A stretch of 64,000 nt of DNA. It comes from Clavibacter michiganensis (GTDB taxonomy: Bacteria > Actinomycetota > Actinomycetes > Actinomycetales > Microbacteriaceae). A program made the position numbers and the translations under genes. The notes below the pieces were generated by a model. The model did no database searches. It saw only the letters and a list, made by a program, of their open reading frames with translations, and was not told where the DNA came from. Shown piece after piece: positions 52,297 to 64,000 of this stretch; positions within the stretch are counted from its first letter, which is position 1, and every line of letters begins with the position of its first letter. Location: assembly GCF_016907085.1 (NCBI RefSeq), contig NZ_JAFBBJ010000001.1, positions 124,001 to 188,000 of the forward strand, in the 5' to 3' direction.

Positions 52297-53612
52297 CCTA
52301 CTACGCCGCCATGGCGGTCGTGTCGGCGGTCATCACGCTCGTCCTGTCGATGGTCGTCATGAAGCTCGGCTACCGCTACCGCCTGTACCCGGCCATCCGC
52401 GCGCGGGACGTGCACACGCGACCGACGCCCCGCCTCGGCGGCGTCGCCATGTTCGCCGGCATCCTCGTCGCGTTCGCCGTGGCGTCGCAGGTCTCCTGGT
52501 TCAGTCTCGTCTTCGACCGTCCGGGCCCCGTCTTCGCGATCCTCGGCGCCGCGCTGATGATCGTGGTCATCGGCGTGCTCGACGACATCTACGACCTCGA
52601 CTGGATGATCAAGCTCGCCGGCCAGATCCTCGCCGCCGGCCTCCTCGCCTGGCAGGGCGTCGCCATCTCGTCGCTCCCCATCGGCGGCCTCACCGTCGGC
52701 TCCTCGCAGATGTCGATCATGCTGACGATCTTCGCGATCGTCCTCGTCATGAACGCCGTCAACTTCATCGACGGGCTCGACGGCCTGGTCGCGGGCGTCG
52801 CGATCATCGCCAACGGCGCCTTCTTCCTCTACAGCTTCCTGCTCTCGGACACCGCCACCGGCCAGACCGAGCGCTTCAACCTCGCGTCCCTCATCAGCGC
52901 GATCCTCATCGGCGCGTGCCTCGGCTTCCTCCCCTTCAACTGGCACCCCGCGAAGCTGTTCATGGGCGACGCGGGCGCGCTGCTCGTCGGCCTCCTCATG
53001 GCCACGAGCGCCATCGCCGTCACGGGCGAGATCGACCCGAACCCGGAGACCTTCGGCCGCTCGCAGCTGCTGCCCGCCTTCCTGCCGATCCTCCTGCCCT
53101 TCGCGATCCTCATCGTGCCGCTGCTCGACTTCGCCCTGGCCGTCTTCCGCCGGCTCAAGGCCGGCAAGTCGCCCTTCAGCGCCGACCGCAAGCACCTGCA
53201 CCACCGCCTGCTCGACATGGGCCACTCGCGGCTGCACGCGACGCTGATCTTCTACGCGTGGACGGGCGTCGTGTCCGTGGGCTGCCTGCTGATGTTCGTC
53301 GTGCAGCCGTACGCCTGGGGCGTCGCCTTCATCGCGGTCGGCATGGTCGCCTGCGCGGTCGTCACCCTGGCCCCGCTCAGCCGCCGCAAGCGCCTCGAGG
53401 CCGCCGCGCAGCTCGTGCCCGCCGACGCCGAGTCCGAGGACGCCGCGGCGTTCGACCCGCTCGACGAGGCCGCGGCGGACCGGCCGCTCGCGCGCCTCAC
53501 GGAATCCGAGCTCGAGGAGGTCGAGCGCGAGCACGCCGAGCTCGCCACGGGAGCCATCGCGACCCGACCCACCGACGCCCCGCACCCGGGGACAGCCAAG
53601 GAGACGACATGA
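52293..53612 (+). CDS. WecA/TagO-like polyprenyl-phosphate sugar-1-phosphate transferase
   Basis: A 439-residue membrane transferase of the MraY/WecA family with about 11 hydrophobic segments. Family signatures are RDVHTRPTPRLGG, the catalytic NFIDGLDGL, FMGDAGALL and the cytoplasmic HLHHRLLDMGH motif. It starts a wall polymer or glycolipid by moving GlcNAc-1-phosphate (or a related sugar) onto undecaprenyl or decaprenyl phosphate. The C-terminal 75 residues are an acidic cytoplasmic tail. GTGA overlap with tsaC and ATGA overlap with the next gene link it to the ATP synthase region, as in other actinobacteria. Confidence 0.93.
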   Translation: MTYYAAMAVVSAVITLVLSMVVMKLGYRYRLYPAIRARDVHTRPTPRLGGVAMFAGILVAFAVASQVSWFSLVFDRPGPVFAILGAALMIVVIGVLDDIYDLDWMIKLAGQILAAGLLAWQGVAISSLPIGGLTVGSSQMSIMLTIFAIVLVMNAVNFIDGLDGLVAGVAIIANGAFFLYSFLLSDTATGQTERFNLASLISAILIGACLGFLPFNWHPAKLFMGDAGALLVGLLMATSAIAVTGEIDPNPETFGRSQLLPAFLPILLPFAILIVPLLDFALAVFRRLKAGKSPFSADRKHLHHRLLDMGHSRLHATLIFYAWTGVVSVGCLLMFVVQPYAWGVAFIAVGMVACAVVTLAPLSRRKRLEAAAQLVPADAESEDAAAFDPLDEAAADRPLARLTESELEEVEREHAELATGAIATRPTDAPHPGTAKETT

Positions 53613-54079
53613 CCGACAGCCCGAGCGCCCCCGCCCCTGCGGAGCGCCCCGCGAAGAAGGACGTCTTCACGCGCATTCTCATCGGGGGAGCGCTGCTCGC
53701 CCTCGCCATCGCGGTGGTCGGCGGCATCGTCGGCTTCGCGGTCGACGGCGGCCGCGGACTCCTCAGCGCCGTCATCGGCAGCGCGATGGCCCTCGTCTTC
53801 CTCGGCCTCACAGCGGGCAGCATCCTCTTCGCGAACCGCTTCCAATCGTCGCCGATCTACCCGACCCTGTTCTTCTCGGTCGTGCTCGGCGCGTGGCTCG
53901 TGAAGTTCGTGGTGTTCCTCGCGGTCGCGATGGTGCTCAAGGAGCAGCCGTGGATCAACCTGGTCGTCCTGTTCGTGACCGTGATCGTGGGCGTCGTGGG
54001 CGCGCTGGTCATGGACATGATCGTGATCACCAAGGCCCGCGTCGGCTACGTGAGCGACGCGCAGCTCCCCGGGCGCTAG
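53609..54079 (+). CDS. AtpI-like membrane protein upstream of the ATP synthase operon
   Basis: A 156-residue protein with four hydrophobic segments (about 25-45, 54-73, 85-108, 116-138), the size and topology of AtpI. No conserved motif is strong enough to prove it, but position immediately before atpB is diagnostic in actinobacteria. It may help assemble the c-ring or supply magnesium. The start overlaps the WecA-like gene stop as ATGA. Confidence 0.78.
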   Translation: MTDSPSAPAPAERPAKKDVFTRILIGGALLALAIAVVGGIVGFAVDGGRGLLSAVIGSAMALVFLGLTAGSILFANRFQSSPIYPTLFFSVVLGAWLVKFVVFLAVAMVLKEQPWINLVVLFVTVIVGVVGALVMDMIVITKARVGYVSDAQLPGR

Positions 54080-54115
54080 CCGCGCGCCCTCGGGCTGTCG
54101 GAAGGGGGGACGCGA

Positions 54116-54144
54116 TTAGTCAGGGCACCCTCATTGTTGATAGT
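54116..54144 (+). promoter_or_regulatory. Putative promoter of the atp operon
   Basis: TTAGTC (54116-54121) and GATAGT (54139-54144) are separated by 17 bases in an unusually AT-rich stretch, about 110 bases upstream of the atpB start. Confidence 0.55.
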
Positions 54145-54263
54145 CTCTCTCGTGACGATTCCCGTCGGGCCGTGCCCAGATCCACCTCACGCCGGCGTCT
54201 TCTCACCCCATCCGTTCGTCGCCGCGAGAGCTCGCGCTCCACGCCCCGAAACAGGAGATAGCG

Positions 54264-55939
<1,676 letters not shown>

Positions 55940-55940
<1 letters not shown>

Positions 55941-56731
55941 TGGGCAGTGCATCGCGCGCATCGCTGGACTCGGCACGCCGCGTCCTCGCGGAGCTCGGGG
56001 GCGTCGACCTGTCGACGGCCGGTCAGCTCCTCGGAGCCGGCCGTGCCATCGGCGGATCCACGCACCTGCTCTCCGCGCTGGCGGACACCGGCATCGCGCC
56101 GGAGGTCAAGCACAGCATCGTGGATCGCGTCTTCGGCGCCACCGTGCAGGAGCCGGCGCTCCGCGTCCTCCGCGCGGTCGTCGACGGCCGCTGGTCGTCG
56201 CACGAAGAGCTGCTGGCGGGAATCGAGGAGCTCGGCATCCGCGCCGTGGCGATCTCGGCGCCCGAGGGCACGCCCGTCGAGTCCGAGCTGTTCACGTTCG
56301 GCCGCGCCGTGTCCACCGACGACGGCCTCGAGCTGGCGTTCGGCGACAAGCTGGGCGATCCCGAGGCCAAGTCGACGCTCGTCCACCGTCTCCTCGACGG
56401 TCGCGCGTCGGAGCAGACGGTCGTCATCGTCGAGCAGCTCGTGCAGCAGCCCCGCGGCCGCCGCATCGGGGAGCTCGTCCGTCACGCCGCCACGCTCGTG
56501 GCCGACCAGGCGGGCCTCACCATCGCCACGGTCAGCGTCGCCTCGCCCCTGTCGCCCGAGCAGTCGGAGCGCCTCGCGCAGGCACTGAGCCGTCGGTACT
56601 CCCGCCGGATCGAGCTGAACCAGGTCGTGGACCGCGACCTCGTCGGCGGCCTCCGCGTCCAGATCGGCGACGACGTCATCGACGGCAGCGTCGCCACCAG
56701 GATCAACGATTTGAGACTCCAGTTCGCCTGA
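55940..56731 (+). CDS. atpH: ATP synthase F1 subunit delta
   Basis: A 263-residue stator subunit, longer than the 177-residue enterobacterial form, as usual in actinobacteria. The C-terminal signature [21 protein letters not shown] is clear. The N-terminal helical domain binds the alpha subunit; the extra 80 residues lie in the middle. One-base overlap with atpF. Confidence 0.95.
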
Positions 56732-56786
56732 CCGGCGGGCGTCACCTCGGGAGCCGTCCGCTCTCGTGAATGCAAAGGGAAAGAAG

Positions 56787-58424
56787 ATGGCAGAACTTTC
56801 GATCAGCCCCGACGAGATCCGGGACGCGCTCAAGGACTTCGTGCAGTCCTACGAGCCCGGCAAGGCCTCGACCACCGAGGTCGGCTACGTGCTCGACGCG
56901 GGCGACGGAATCGCCCACGTGCAGGGCCTGCCCGGCGTCATGGCCAACGAGCTCATCACGTTCGCCGACGGGACCTTGGGCCTCGCCCAGAACCTGGAGG
57001 AGAGCGAGATCGGCGTCATCGTGCTCGGCGAGTTCGCCGGCATCGAGGAGGGCATGGAGGTGCGCCGCACCGGCGAGGTGCTCTCCGTCCCCGTCGGCGA
57101 CGGCTACCTCGGCCGCGTCGTGGACCCGCTGGGCAACCCCATCGACGGCCAGGGCGAGATCGCGACCGAGGGCCGCCGCGCCCTCGAGCTGCAGGCGCCC
57201 GGCGTCATGCAGCGCAAGAGCGTGCACGAGCCCATGCAGACCGGCATCAAGGCCATCGACGCCATGATCCCGATCGGCCGCGGCCAGCGCCAGCTCATCA
57301 TCGGCGACCGCCAGACCGGCAAGACGGCCATCGCGATCGACACGATCATCAACCAGAAGGCCAACTGGGAGTCCGGCGACACGAACAAGCAGGTGCGCTG
57401 CATCTACGTCGCCATCGGCCAGAAGGGCTCCACCATCGCCTCGGTGAAGGGCGCCCTCGAGGAGGCCGGCGCCATGGAGTACACGACCATCGTCGCGTCC
57501 CCCGCGTCCGACCCCGCCGGCTTCAAGTACCTCGCGCCCTACACCGGCTCGGCCATCGGCCAGCACTGGATGTACGGCGGCAAGCACGTCCTCATCATCT
57601 TCGACGACCTGTCCAAGCAGGCCGAGGCCTACCGCGCCGTCTCGCTCCTCCTGCGTCGTCCGCCGGGACGCGAGGCATACCCCGGCGACGTGTTCTACCT
57701 GCACTCCCGCCTGCTCGAGCGCTGCGCCAAGCTCTCGGACGAGCTGGGCGCCGGATCGATGACGGGCCTGCCCATCATCGAGACGAAGGCGAACGACGTC
57801 TCGGCGTACATCCCGACCAACGTGATCTCGATCACCGACGGGCAGATCTTCCTGCAGTCGGACCTCTTCAACGCGAACCAGCGTCCCGCGGTCGACGTCG
57901 GCATCTCGGTGTCCCGCGTCGGCGGCGACGCCCAGGTGAAGAGCATCAAGAAGGTCTCCGGCACGCTCAAGCTCGAGCTCGCGCAGTACCGCTCGCTCGA
58001 GGCGTTCGCGATCTTCGCGTCCGACCTCGACGCGGCCAGCCGTCGCCAGCTCGCCCGCGGCGCGCGCCTCACCGAGCTGCTCAAGCAGCCCCAGTACTCG
58101 CCGTTCCCCATCGAGGAGCAGGTCGTCTCGATCTGGGCGGGCACGAAGGGCAAGCTCGACGAGGTGCCGGTCGAGGACATCCTCCGCTTCGAGCGGGAGC
58201 TGCTCGACCACCTCCACCGCAACACGGAGGTGCTGTCGCAGCTGAAGGAGAAGAACGTCCTCACCGACGACATCGTCGACGCGATGGACAAGGCCGTGGA
58301 CCAGTTCAAGCTCGAGTTCCAGACGGGCGAGGGCAAGCCGCTCGCATCCGTCGGCTCGGAGAAGTTCGAGGCGACCAAGGCCGAGGACGTCAACCAGGAG
58401 CAGATCGTGAAGGCCAAGCGCTGA
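56787..58424 (+). CDS. atpA: ATP synthase F1 subunit alpha
   Basis: A 545-residue nucleotide-binding, non-catalytic subunit. Walker A GDRQTGKT lies near residue 172, with [25 protein letters not shown] conserved region (here [15 protein letters not shown]) and the end-domain [10 protein letters not shown]. Start ATG at 56787 follows AAGGGAAAG; a GTG at 56766 is in frame but overlaps the ribosome binding site. The C-terminal extension (about 30 residues) is typical of actinobacteria. Confidence 0.97.
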   Translation: MAELSISPDEIRDALKDFVQSYEPGKASTTEVGYVLDAGDGIAHVQGLPGVMANELITFADGTLGLAQNLEESEIGVIVLGEFAGIEEGMEVRRTGEVLSVPVGDGYLGRVVDPLGNPIDGQGEIATEGRRALELQAPGVMQRKSVHEPMQTGIKAIDAMIPIGRGQRQLIIGDRQTGKTAIAIDTIINQKANWESGDTNKQVRCIYVAIGQKGSTIASVKGALEEAGAMEYTTIVASPASDPAGFKYLAPYTGSAIGQHWMYGGKHVLIIFDDLSKQAEAYRAVSLLLRRPPGREAYPGDVFYLHSRLLERCAKLSDELGAGSMTGLPIIETKANDVSAYIPTNVISITDGQIFLQSDLFNANQRPAVDVGISVSRVGGDAQVKSIKKVSGTLKLELAQYRSLEAFAIFASDLDAASRRQLARGARLTELLKQPQYSPFPIEEQVVSIWAGTKGKLDEVPVEDILRFERELLDHLHRNTEVLSQLKEKNVLTDDIVDAMDKAVDQFKLEFQTGEGKPLASVGSEKFEATKAEDVNQEQIVKAKR

Positions 58425-58474
58425 CGCGCTGACGCCACACGATCCGCCACCGACCGAGACCGTTAGGGAGACTC

Positions 58475-59374
58475 ATGGGAGCACAACTCCGGGTCTACAC
58501 GCAGAAGATCAAATCCGCGCAGACGACGAAGAAGATCACCCGCGCCATGGAGCTGATCTCCGCGTCGCGCATCCAGAAGGCGCAGCAGCGGATGGCGGCG
58601 TCCGCGCCGTACTCCCGTGCCGTCACGCGCGCGGTCTCGGCGGTGGCGACGTTCTCCAACGTCGACCACATCCTCACGACCGAGCCCGAGAAGGTGGAGC
58701 GGGCGGCGATCGTCATCTTCGCCTCCGACCGCGGCCTCGCCGGCGCCTTCAGCTCCAGCGTCCTGAAGGAGTCGGAGCAGCTCGCCGAGCTCCTCCGCTC
58801 GCAGGGCAAGGAGATCGTGTACTACCTCGTGGGCCGCAAGGCCGTGGGGTACTTCAAGTTCCGCAAGCGGGACTCGGAGCGCATCTGGACGGGCAGCACC
58901 GAGAAGCCCGAGTTCGAGACCGCGAAGTCGATCGGCGACGCGCTCGTGGAGAAGTTCGTGACGCCGGCGTCCGAGGGCGGGGTGGACGAGATCCACATCG
59001 TCTTCAACCGCTTCGTGTCGATCGCGACGCAGAAGCCCGAGGTCGTCCGGCTGCTGCCGCTCGAGGTCGTCGAGGGGGTGGAGGCGCCCGGCGAGGGTGC
59101 CGTCCTGCCGCTCTACGAGTTCGAGCCCGAGGTGGGCGACGTGCTCGACGCGCTGCTGCCCGTCTACATCGAGAGCCGCATCTTCAACGCGATGCTCCAG
59201 TCGGCCGCCTCCGAGCACGCCGCGCGCCAGAAGGCCATGAAGTCGGCGAGCGACAACGCCGACAAGCTCGTGACCACCTACACGCGGCTGCGGAACAACG
59301 CGCGCCAGACCGAGATCACGCAGCAGATCTCCGAGATCGTCGGCGGCGCGGACGCGCTCGCCTCCAGCAAGTAA
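58475..59374 (+). CDS. atpG: ATP synthase F1 subunit gamma
   Basis: A 299-residue central-shaft subunit. The N-terminal helix [20 protein letters not shown] and the C-terminal helix ([20 protein letters not shown]) form the coiled coil that rotates in the alpha3beta3 ring; the middle contains the Rossmann-like domain with [14 protein letters not shown] with GTTAGGGAG upstream. Confidence 0.97.
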   Translation: MGAQLRVYTQKIKSAQTTKKITRAMELISASRIQKAQQRMAASAPYSRAVTRAVSAVATFSNVDHILTTEPEKVERAAIVIFASDRGLAGAFSSSVLKESEQLAELLRSQGKEIVYYLVGRKAVGYFKFRKRDSERIWTGSTEKPEFETAKSIGDALVEKFVTPASEGGVDEIHIVFNRFVSIATQKPEVVRLLPLEVVEGVEAPGEGAVLPLYEFEPEVGDVLDALLPVYIESRIFNAMLQSAASEHAARQKAMKSASDNADKLVTTYTRLRNNARQTEITQQISEIVGGADALASSK

Positions 59375-59394
59375 CTCCCACGCTCCACGAATGA

Positions 59395-60870
<1,476 letters not shown>

Positions 60871-60871
60871 C

Positions 60872-61141
60872 ATGGCCCGCGCTGATCTCACGGTGACCGT
60901 GGTCTCGGCCGACCAGCAGGTCTGGTCGGGCCAGGCGTCCATGGTCGTCGCGCGCACCAGCGAGGGCGAGATCGGCATCCTGGCCGGTCACGAGCCCCTG
61001 CTGGCGATCCTCGCGACCGGCAACGTCCGCATCACGCAGGACGGCGGCGCCGTGATCACGGCCGACGCCGACGAGGGCTTCCTCTCGGTGGAGAACGACA
61101 ACGTGACCGTGGTCGCGCGCAAGGCCGCACTGGTCGCGTAG
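60872..61141 (+). CDS. atpC: ATP synthase F1 subunit epsilon, short form
   Basis: An 89-residue subunit consisting only of the N-terminal ten-strand beta sandwich (VVSADQQVWSGQASMVVART, GEIGILAGHEPLL). The C-terminal pair of helices (about 45 residues) that in other bacteria inhibits ATP hydrolysis is absent; the gene ends cleanly with a terminator 14 bases later, so this is not a local frameshift. Confidence 0.95.
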   Translation: MARADLTVTVVSADQQVWSGQASMVVARTSEGEIGILAGHEPLLAILATGNVRITQDGGAVITADADEGFLSVENDNVTVVARKAALVA

Positions 61142-61154
61142 CGTCACCTCGTCC

Positions 61155-61190
61155 GACGGCGGGCGGTCCCCTCGGGGGCCGTCCGCCGTC
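61155..61190 (+). terminator. Terminator of the atp operon
   Basis: GACGGCGGGCGGTCCCC (from 61155) pairs with the near-complementary stretch ending at 61190, about 16 base pairs with small mismatches and a short TCGG loop. Confidence 0.75.
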
Positions 61191-61267
61191 GTGCGTGCTG
61201 CGGGCGGAAGCCGCCCGCGCATCCCGTCCTGTCCTGTCCCGTCCCGTCATCCGACCCCGGAGATCCC

Positions 61268-62023
61268 GTGCTCGTCCTGCTGCCCCCGTCCGAGACGAAG
61301 CGCGGCGGAGGGACGGAGGGATCGCGGCTGGATCTCGACCTCCTCGGCTTCCCGGAGCTGACGGAGGAGCGGCGCACGGTCGTGCGCGCCGTCGCCGACC
61401 TCGCCCGGGATCCCGAGGCCGCGGTGCGCGCCCTCAAGCTCGGCCCGCGCCAGGCGGCCGAGGTGGAGCGGAACCTGCTGCTCGAGTCGTCGCCGACCAT
61501 GCCGGCGCTGCGCCGCTACACGGGCGTGCTCTACGACCCCATCGGCGCCGATGCCCTGGATGCCGCGCAGCTCGCCTTCGCCGGGCGCCACGTGGCCGTG
61601 CACTCCGCGCTCCTCGGTCCCGTGCGGGCGACCGACCCGATCCCCGCCTACCGGCTCTCGCACGACAGCCGCGTGCCGGGCCTGAGGATGAAGGCGCATT
61701 GGGTCGCCTCGGTCCGTCGGGTGCTCGAGGGCATCCCGGGCCTCGTGCTCGACCTGCGATCCGAGGGGTACGCGGCCCTCGGTCCGCGTCCGGGCCACGA
61801 GGACTCCGTCGTGGTGCGCGTGGTCGCCCGCGGCGCGGACGGCACCGTGCGCGCGCTCAACCACTTCAACAAGAAGGCGAAGGGCGAGCTCGTGCGGGCG
61901 CTGATCCTCGCCGGCCGCGATCTCGGATCCGTGGCGGAGCTGCTCGACTGGGCCGACGGCGCCGGCATCGAGCTGTCCCGCGGCGACTCGGGCGAGCTCG
62001 TCCTCGTGGCCGCACCGCACTGA
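61268..62023 (+). CDS. yaaA: Peroxide stress protein YaaA (DUF328) family
   Basis: A 251-residue protein with the family start LVLLPPSETKRGGG, the middle YTGVLYDPIGADAL and PAYRLSHDSRVPG, and the DNA-binding-like NHFNKKAKGELVRAL at the end. E. coli YaaA binds DNA and limits free iron and oxidative damage during peroxide stress. Start GTG with GGAG upstream. A short CTGTC/CCGTC pyrimidine-purine repeat lies in its leader at about 61226-61249. Confidence 0.93.
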   Translation: MLVLLPPSETKRGGGTEGSRLDLDLLGFPELTEERRTVVRAVADLARDPEAAVRALKLGPRQAAEVERNLLLESSPTMPALRRYTGVLYDPIGADALDAAQLAFAGRHVAVHSALLGPVRATDPIPAYRLSHDSRVPGLRMKAHWVASVRRVLEGIPGLVLDLRSEGYAALGPRPGHEDSVVVRVVARGADGTVRALNHFNKKAKGELVRALILAGRDLGSVAELLDWADGAGIELSRGDSGELVLVAAPH

Positions 62024-62054
62024 CGGCGCCGCCTCCAGCGCCCGCGCCGGAGGA

Positions 62055-62648
62055 TCAGGCGGCCCGGTGGCACCCGACGACGTGGTCGTCGACGAGGCCG
62101 GAGGACTGCATGAGCGCGTAGACGGTGGTGGGGCCCACGAAGCGGAGACCGTGCGCCTTCAGCTCCCGGCTGAGGGCGGTGGACTCCGCCGTGACGGCGG
62201 GGATCTCGTCGGCCGTGGTCGGGCGGGGTCGGACCCGGGGATCGGAGGCGTGCGCCCAGATCATCCGGTCGAGCGCTCCCTCCCCGTGCTCGTCGACGAG
62301 TGCCCGGACGGCGCGCGCGTTGCCGGCGGCCGCGAGGATCTTGGCGCGGTTCCGGATGATCCCGGCGTCGCCCATGAGCCGCTCGACGTCGTCCTCGTCC
62401 ATGGCGGCAACCGCGTCGACGTCGAAGCCGTGGAACACCTCCCGGAAGCGCGGGCGCTTGCGGAGGATGGTGATCCACGACAGCCCCGCCTGGAAGCCCT
62501 CGAGGCAGAGCTTCTCGAACAGGGGACGGTCGCCGTGCAGGGGGCGACCCCACTCCTCGTCGTGGTACCTGCGGTACTCCGCATCGCCGGCGGACCAGGC
62601 GCAGCGCGCCAGGCCGTCCTCGCCGCGCACGAGCGAGTCCCGCGTCAC
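62055..62648 (-). CDS. tag: DNA-3-methyladenine glycosylase I
   Basis: A 197-residue base-excision repair enzyme removing 3-methyladenine. The zinc-binding residues are in CAWSAGDAEYRRYHDEEWG (Cys and His) and in the C-terminal HVVGCHRA. The FEKLCLEGFQAGLSWITIL segment carries the catalytic Glu and base-pocket Trp. Start GTG at 62648 overlaps the ogt stop as GTGA, so the two alkylation-repair genes are translated together. Confidence 0.95.
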   Translation of the reverse strand: MTRDSLVRGEDGLARCAWSAGDAEYRRYHDEEWGRPLHGDRPLFEKLCLEGFQAGLSWITILRKRPRFREVFHGFDVDAVAAMDEDDVERLMGDAGIIRNRAKILAAAGNARAVRALVDEHGEGALDRMIWAHASDPRVRPRPTTADEIPAVTAESTALSRELKAHGLRFVGPTTVYALMQSSGLVDDHVVGCHRAA

Positions 62649-63265
62649 GACAGCACCGAGCCCTCGAGCGCGAGCAGACGGACCTTGGTGGCGACCCCGT
62701 CGCCCGCGCTGAAGCCGGTCACGCGGCCGTCCGAGCCGAGGACGCGGTGGCACGGGACGAGGATGCAGAGCCGGTTGGCGCCGACGGCGCCGCCTGCCGC
62801 GCGCGCCCCTCCGGGACGACCCGCCGCCTGGGCGAGGGCGCCGTACGTCGTGACGCCGCCGTGGGGGACGCGGGCGAGCGCCTGCCAGACCGCGACCTGG
62901 AACGGCGTGCCCGTGAGCCGCACCGGGACGTCGAACGACGTGCGGCGACCGGCGAAGTACTCGTCGAGCTGCCGCGCCGCCTCCGCGAGGACGGGGCTCG
63001 GCCGGTCGTCCAGGTGGTCGAGCGGCAGGACGCCCGCGGTCGCGATGGACAGCGCCACGACCCGGTCGCCCTCGCCGACCAGCTCCAGCCGGCCGATGGG
63101 CGAGGGCATGCGCAGGAGCGCGGCCCCCACGGGCAGGAGTCCCGCCGCGGGCGGGAGCGGACGGCGCGGATCGGCGGCGGGCACGGGGGAGGCGGGGCGG
63201 CGGTCGCGAGGAGGGACGACCGGCCGGCGCGCGGGGGCGGCGGCGGGAGCGGGAGCGGGGGTCAT
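62645..63265 (-). CDS. ogt: Methylated-DNA-[protein]-cysteine S-methyltransferase
   Basis: A 206-residue suicide repair protein that takes methyl groups from O6-methylguanine onto its own Cys. The active-site motif is LVPCHRVLGSDG, with the DNA-binding TPFQVAVWQALARVP and the Asn hinge ANRL. The first 50 residues are a Pro/Ala/Arg-rich stretch absent from most homologues, but ATG at 63265 is supported by a TACGTT -10-like box ending six bases upstream and by the ATGA overlap with a short frame before it. It overlaps tag downstream. Confidence 0.92.
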   Translation of the reverse strand: MTPAPAPAAAPARRPVVPPRDRRPASPVPAADPRRPLPPAAGLLPVGAALLRMPSPIGRLELVGEGDRVVALSIATAGVLPLDHLDDRPSPVLAEAARQLDEYFAGRRTSFDVPVRLTGTPFQVAVWQALARVPHGGVTTYGALAQAAGRPGGARAAGGAVGANRLCILVPCHRVLGSDGRVTGFSAGDGVATKVRLLALEGSVLS

Positions 63266-63375
63266 GCGGCGAACGTACGACGGGCCGCGCGGATCGCGTG
63301 GTCGACCGCCGGGTCGGAGGAGGGACGGCGGCCCGCCCCGTCGGGGGAGGAGGCGGAGGAGCGCGCCGCCGTCAC
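63262..63375 (-). CDS. Possible 37-residue coupled small protein
   Basis: A GTG at 63375 overlaps the AsnC-family stop (GTGA), and its own stop TGA overlaps the ogt start (ATGA). The 37-residue product is basic, ending HAIRAARRTFAA. Double four-base overlap is the same coupling seen across this window, which is the only evidence; there is no family. It may simply serve to carry ribosomes to ogt. Confidence 0.4.
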   Translation of the reverse strand: MTAARSSASSPDGAGRRPSSDPAVDHAIRAARRTFAA

Positions 63376-63851
63376 CGGGAGCGCCCGTGCCCGTCCTGCG
63401 TGTGGACCTTGAGGTAGACGAACGTCTCCGTGCTCACGACGCCGTCCAGCGCGCGGATCCGGGCGTTGAGCAGCTCGACGAGCTCCTCGTCGTCCTCGCA
63501 GACCACCTCGGCGAGGAGGTCGAACGTGCCCGCCGTCATCACCACGTAATCGACCGCCGGGATGTCCGCGAGGGCGTCGGCGACGACGCGCACGTCGCCG
63601 CTCACGGTGACGCCGATCATGGCCTGGCGAGTGAGCCCGAGCTGCTGCGGGTCGGTGAGCGCGACGATGCGGATCACGCCCGCGTCGGTGAGCTTCTGCA
63701 CGCGCTGCCGGACGGCCGCCTCGCTGAGCCCCACGGCCTTGCCGATCTCGGCGTACGACCGGCGCCCGTCCTCCCGCAGCTGGTCGACGATGGAGCGGGA
63801 GATGGCGTCGACGGGGAGCCCGCGGGCGGAGGGGCGCTGCGGCGTGCTCAT
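63372..63851 (-). CDS. Lrp/AsnC family transcriptional regulator
   Basis: A 159-residue regulator. Residues about 13-65 hold the AsnC helix-turn-helix (SIVDQLREDGRRSYAEIGKA, VRQRVQKLTDAGVI), residues 75-150 the RAM/ligand domain (TVSGDVRVVADALADIPAVDYV, GTFDLLAEVVCEDDEELVELL). The DNA-binding recognition helix has GLSEAAVRQRV rather than the usual GLS(P/E)xxVxxRI. CATGCT ends six bases before the ATG at 63851 (leaderless). The alkylation-repair genes ogt and tag lie directly downstream, so it may head a four-frame operon. Confidence 0.92.
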   Translation of the reverse strand: MSTPQRPSARGLPVDAISRSIVDQLREDGRRSYAEIGKAVGLSEAAVRQRVQKLTDAGVIRIVALTDPQQLGLTRQAMIGVTVSGDVRVVADALADIPAVDYVVMTAGTFDLLAEVVCEDDEELVELLNARIRALDGVVSTETFVYLKVHTQDGHGRSR

Positions 63852-64000
63852 CGTCCGAGCATGGCAGTCCGGCGGTGGCCGGGCAACCGGATCCGCGGCG
63901 CCGGGCCATCCCGACGGACCGGATGCCCCTCCTCGTTCCCGCGGCGAGCCGCTGTCCGACGGACGGCGCAGCCCTCGGGCGGGGCGCGCTCGCGCGATAG

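Noticed and set aside
61226..61249. CTGTC/CCGTC repeat before yaaA
   Set aside because: Short, imperfect and without symmetry; probably simple-sequence slippage in a leader.

Overview
The window is high-GC (roughly 73% by eye) actinobacterial chromosome. Gene content, codon use and gene order suggest the family Microbacteriaceae and look most like Clavibacter; no database comparison was made. The order argS, DUF2993 protein, lysA, hom, thrC, thrB, rho, prfA, prmC, tsaC, a WecA-like transferase, an AtpI-like protein and then atpBEFHAGDC is the classic actinobacterial arrangement. No insertion sequence, phage gene, CRISPR array or plasmid function is visible. About 65 protein genes, two tRNAs, one riboswitch and a dozen hairpin terminators can be supported.

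Left part, about 1-28,400: accessory and housekeeping genes in short operons. In order: two tandem aldo/keto reductases (the first cut by the window edge), a TetR regulator divergent from an SDR with two operator palindromes, a TerC-type membrane protein behind a yybP-ykoY manganese riboswitch, a metal-dependent hydrolase, tRNA-Glu, an S51-type hydrolase, ung, an acetyltransferase, a CPBP protease, a formaldehyde-fixing pair (hexulose-phosphate synthase and isomerase) divergent from an unusual kinase-like LuxR protein, a surface 5'-nucleotidase, an amidase, a TauE-type exporter divergent from an iron-box-controlled siderophore-interacting protein, a flavoprotein disulfide reductase operon, an enoyl-CoA hydratase, a ureohydrolase and a TPM-domain/PspA envelope-stress pair. 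A frameshifted 2H phosphoesterase, an antitoxin-like small protein and tRNA-Arg close this part.

Middle, about 28,700-38,200: pdxH, a glutamine-amidotransferase hydrolase, and a five-gene catabolic operon (asparaginase, NodB-type deacetylase/imidase, MFS transporter, two SDRs). That operon is divergent from a LacI regulator, and a LacI-type operator sits in the spacer of a near-consensus promoter. A transglutaminase-like protein and a lipoprotein follow.

Right part, about 38,300-64,000: the conserved housekeeping block. argS leads into lysine and threonine biosynthesis, then rho, translation termination and envelope polymer genes, then the complete F1Fo ATP synthase operon, whose atpB appears to start at CTG. 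After it come yaaA and an AsnC-ogt-tag alkylation-repair cluster.

Two architectural traits recur. Many genes have a TAnnnT-like -10 box ending about 6 bases before the start codon, which predicts leaderless mRNAs. Genes inside operons very often overlap by four bases (GTGA or ATGA). The hexamer GGATCC is also strikingly common.
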